Shown one piece after another: positions 62,534 through 64,000 of a stretch of DNA of 64,000 bases (position 1 is the first letter of the stretch; the number at the start of each line of letters is the position of its first letter). Both the position numbers and the translations under genes were made by a program. Source of the stretch: Pseudomonas shirazensis. GTDB lineage: Bacteria; Pseudomonadota; Gammaproteobacteria; Pseudomonadales; Pseudomonadaceae. The stretch is taken from contig NZ_JABWRD020000001.1 of the NCBI RefSeq assembly GCF_014268785.2, forward strand, positions 1,625,001-1,689,000. The letters run 5' to 3'. Under the pieces are notes generated by a model. The model had not been told where the DNA came from. It ran no database searches and saw only the letters and a program-made list of their open reading frames with translations.

Positions 62534-62596
62534 CCGGTCAGTTGGTTCAATCCTGCTATAGCAAAAGCTTCAGTGGCCTTGCTCCCGCCAGCAGTA

Positions 62597-63010
62597 CTAG
62601 AAATCCACCTTGCCCCGACCTGACTTGATGGTGCTGCGCTTGGCTTTGCCTTCGAGGCGGCGGGTCTTCGAGCCCAGGGTCGGTTTGGTCGGGCGGCGTT
62701 TCTTCTCGGTCTTGCCGGCAGCAATGATCAGCTCGGCAAGCCGCGCCAAGGCGTCGGTACGGTTCTGCTCCTGGGTGCGGTACTGCTGGCCCTTGATGAT
62801 CAACACGCCGTCGCTGGTGATACGGCTGTCACGCAGCGCCAGCAGCCGCTCCTTGTAAAACTCGGGCAGCGACGAGGCACGGATGTCGAAGCGCAGGTGC
62901 ACGGCGCTGGACACCTTGTTCACGTTCTGCCCACCAGCACCCTGGGCGCGGATGTAGGTCAGTTCGATGTCGCTGTCCGGCAGATGCACGTTGTTGGAGA
63001 TGATCAGCAT
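62597..63010 (-). CDS. arfB: Alternative ribosome-rescue factor ArfB (YaeJ)
   Basis: The start at 63010 ([39 protein letters not shown]) gives 137 residues. The GGQ motif (about 26-28) hydrolyses peptidyl-tRNA; the C-terminal tail [36 protein letters not shown] is the long basic segment that enters the empty mRNA channel of stalled ribosomes. Size and both elements distinguish it from release factors 1 and 2. Confidence 0.95.
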   Translation of the reverse strand: MLIISNNVHLPDSDIELTYIRAQGAGGQNVNKVSSAVHLRFDIRASSLPEFYKERLLALRDSRITSDGVLIIKGQQYRTQEQNRTDALARLAELIIAAGKTEKKRRPTKPTLGSKTRRLEGKAKRSTIKSGRGKVDF

Positions 63011-63206
63011 GACATGGCCCTTGTGATTGCGGCTATTATCACAGGCTCGGCGGCTCTCCCATAGCATCACATCCAGATCCGTTAATCAGTGCCGAAGCCG
63101 GCCGTCTCAGTCAGAGTCTTCGTATTCTTCCTGACTTCGATTCGGCATGTCGGCGCAGCCCCAATGAACCGCATACCCGATGATAACTCAAGCTATAGGC
63201 TACAAA

Positions 63207-63240
63207 AACATATGTTACTTGAAGCCCCATAACGTGTGTT
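63207..63240. promoter_or_regulatory. Possible operator pair upstream of the S24-type repressor
   Basis: AACATATGTT (63207-63216) is a perfect palindrome; AACGTGTGTT (63231-63240) matches it at 8 of 10 positions, 24 bases downstream. The pair lies 15-48 bases before the repressor start, as expected of autoregulatory operators. Confidence 0.4.
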
Positions 63241-63254
63241 TTACCCTTGACGGT

Positions 63255-63911
63255 ATGACTAAATCCCCTGAAATGCTCAAAGATCGAATTCATCAACGCC
63301 GCACAGCCCTGGGCTTGAGCCAGCAGCAGCTCGCGGAAAGATCAGGGGTGAGCCAGGTCACCATTCAGCATCTGGAGAGTGGACGAAATGCGACCTCGAA
63401 GAAGTTGCTGGAAATCGCGAGGGCGCTCGGCGTAACCGCGGAGTGGCTGGGCTCGGGCAAAGAGGCTCCTCCAGCAAGGAGTAACGTGCAGGCGACGCAC
63501 GTTCTGCCAGAGTCATACCGGTATCCGGTGATCAGCTGGGTTGCGGCAGGCGCCTGGGCCGAAGCGGTAGAACCCTTCCCGCCTGGCTACTCGGACAGGT
63601 ATGAAATGTCCGATTACGACTCGAAGGGCACTGCCTTCTGGCTTGAAGTCAAAGGTGACTCCATGACCTCCCCAGTAGGCACCAGCATCACTGAAGGCAT
63701 GCTTATCCTGGTAGACCCGGAGGCTGAAGCGATTTCCGGAAAGCTGGTCATCGCCAAACTTTCCGACAGCAACGAGGCCACCTTCAAGAAGCTGGTAGAG
63801 GATGGAGGCCGTCGCTTCTTGAAGCCGCTGAATCCTGCCTACCCAGTAGAGCCGTGCATGGAGGGCTGTCGCATTGTCGGCGTGGTCGTGCGCGCCATGA
63901 TCAAGCTTTAA
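63255..63911 (+). CDS. XRE/S24-type phage repressor-like regulator
   Basis: The start at 63255 gives 218 residues. N-terminal helix-turn-helix: LKDRIHQRRTALGLSQQQLAERSGVSQVTIQHLESGRNATSKKLLEIARALGVTAEWL. C-terminal peptidase-S24 domain: YPVISWVAAGAWAEAV (cleavage-region Ala-Gly at AAGAW), catalytic Ser in VKGDSMTSP, and the Lys region in SGKLVIAKL. This is the plan of lambda CI and PrtR, which are inactivated by RecA-induced self-cleavage. It probably controls a prophage or pyocin cluster beyond the right edge. Confidence 0.88.
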   Translation: MTKSPEMLKDRIHQRRTALGLSQQQLAERSGVSQVTIQHLESGRNATSKKLLEIARALGVTAEWLGSGKEAPPARSNVQATHVLPESYRYPVISWVAAGAWAEAVEPFPPGYSDRYEMSDYDSKGTAFWLEVKGDSMTSPVGTSITEGMLILVDPEAEAISGKLVIAKLSDSNEATFKKLVEDGGRRFLKPLNPAYPVEPCMEGCRIVGVVVRAMIKL

Positions 63912-63929
63912 AGCGCTTACCCTGCCAAG

Positions 63930-63957
63930 GCCCAGCCATCGAGCTGGGCTTTTTTTT
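63930..63957 (+). terminator. Terminator after the S24-type regulator
   Basis: GCCCAGC (63930-63936) and GCTGGGC (63943-63949) followed by T8, 19 bases after the stop. Confidence 0.85.
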
Positions 63958-64000
63958 CTGATATTTCGCGGCGCCCAGTTCTCAAGCGTTGAAAACCTTC

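Noticed and set aside
62302..62724. Minus-strand frame overlapping the gluconate-permease remnant and arfB
   Set aside because: Overlaps the clearly real arfB in another frame and has no start signal.

Overview
The window is a stretch of a Pseudomonas chromosome, most likely from the P. putida/P. fluorescens lineage. Codon use is GC-rich. The REP elements match the GGAGCGGCCTTGTGTCGCG type typical of P. putida, and families such as YceH, RcnB-like, DoxX, TsdBA, LOV-histidine kinase, FecI/FecR/TonB receptor and chaperone-usher fimbriae have their usual Pseudomonas form. There is no rRNA, CRISPR array or intact insertion sequence. Two tRNA genes are present (Leu-UAA, Cys-GCA).

Layout. 1-8.2 kb: end of a putrescine-pathway flavoprotein, a C39-like lipoprotein without its catalytic residues, a TerC membrane protein, nhaR, sstT, yceH and the peroxide-defence pair ahpC/ahpF. 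8.2-13 kb: a four-gene chaperone-usher fimbrial operon. 13.2-17.8 kb: glutathione reductase, galU, and a tsdBA-like pair of dihaem cytochromes. 17.9-23.7 kb: a DUF1883 gene with a 56-residue partner, a nitronate monooxygenase, modABC behind a near-ideal ModE box, topoisomerase IB and a csrA/rsm gene. 23.7-26.8 kb: a PAS histidine kinase in operon with a double-domain KaiC-like ATPase fused to a response-regulator receiver. 27-31.2 kb: tRNA-Leu, DoxX, small proteins, possible small RNAs, chromate transporter, and a truncated flavoprotein. 31.3-35.4 kb: a lactate-permease-like transporter divergent from an Lrp regulator, then a second KaiC-like ATPase followed by a stand-alone receiver protein. 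35.5-42.1 kb: tRNA-Cys, sohB, a short lipid/acyl-linked gene run (SCP2, phosphotransferase, SDR), and a diguanylate cyclase. 42.3-49.7 kb: glycine-zipper protein, SLC13/TrkA-C permease, MASE1-type diguanylate cyclase, a 27-residue membrane peptide, SH3 protein, GNAT, LysR regulator and two small genes. 49.8-50.5 kb: a truncated ECF sigma factor beside an inverted REP pair. 50.5-56.2 kb: DUF1835 protein, lipoprotein, hybrid sensor kinase divergent from a LuxR-type regulator, and a LOV blue-light histidine kinase. 56.4-60.5 kb: an iron-regulated receptor, anti-sigma and sigma set with a Fur box. 60.7-64 kb: glutathione S-transferase, a secreted protein of unknown function, a gluconate-permease remnant, arfB and a phage-type S24 repressor close to the window end.

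The most unusual feature is the pair of KaiC-like/receiver modules 8 kb apart and facing opposite ways. One is fused (kinase + KaiC-KaiC-REC) and the other is split (KaiC-KaiC, then REC). They are clearly paralogous, keep a Ser-Ser pair at the KaiC phosphorylation position, and have no kaiA or kaiB nearby. The same window holds a LOV photoreceptor kinase, a third PAS/hybrid kinase and two diguanylate cyclases, so it is rich in signalling genes. All functional statements are read from sequence motifs and family knowledge. No database search was run.
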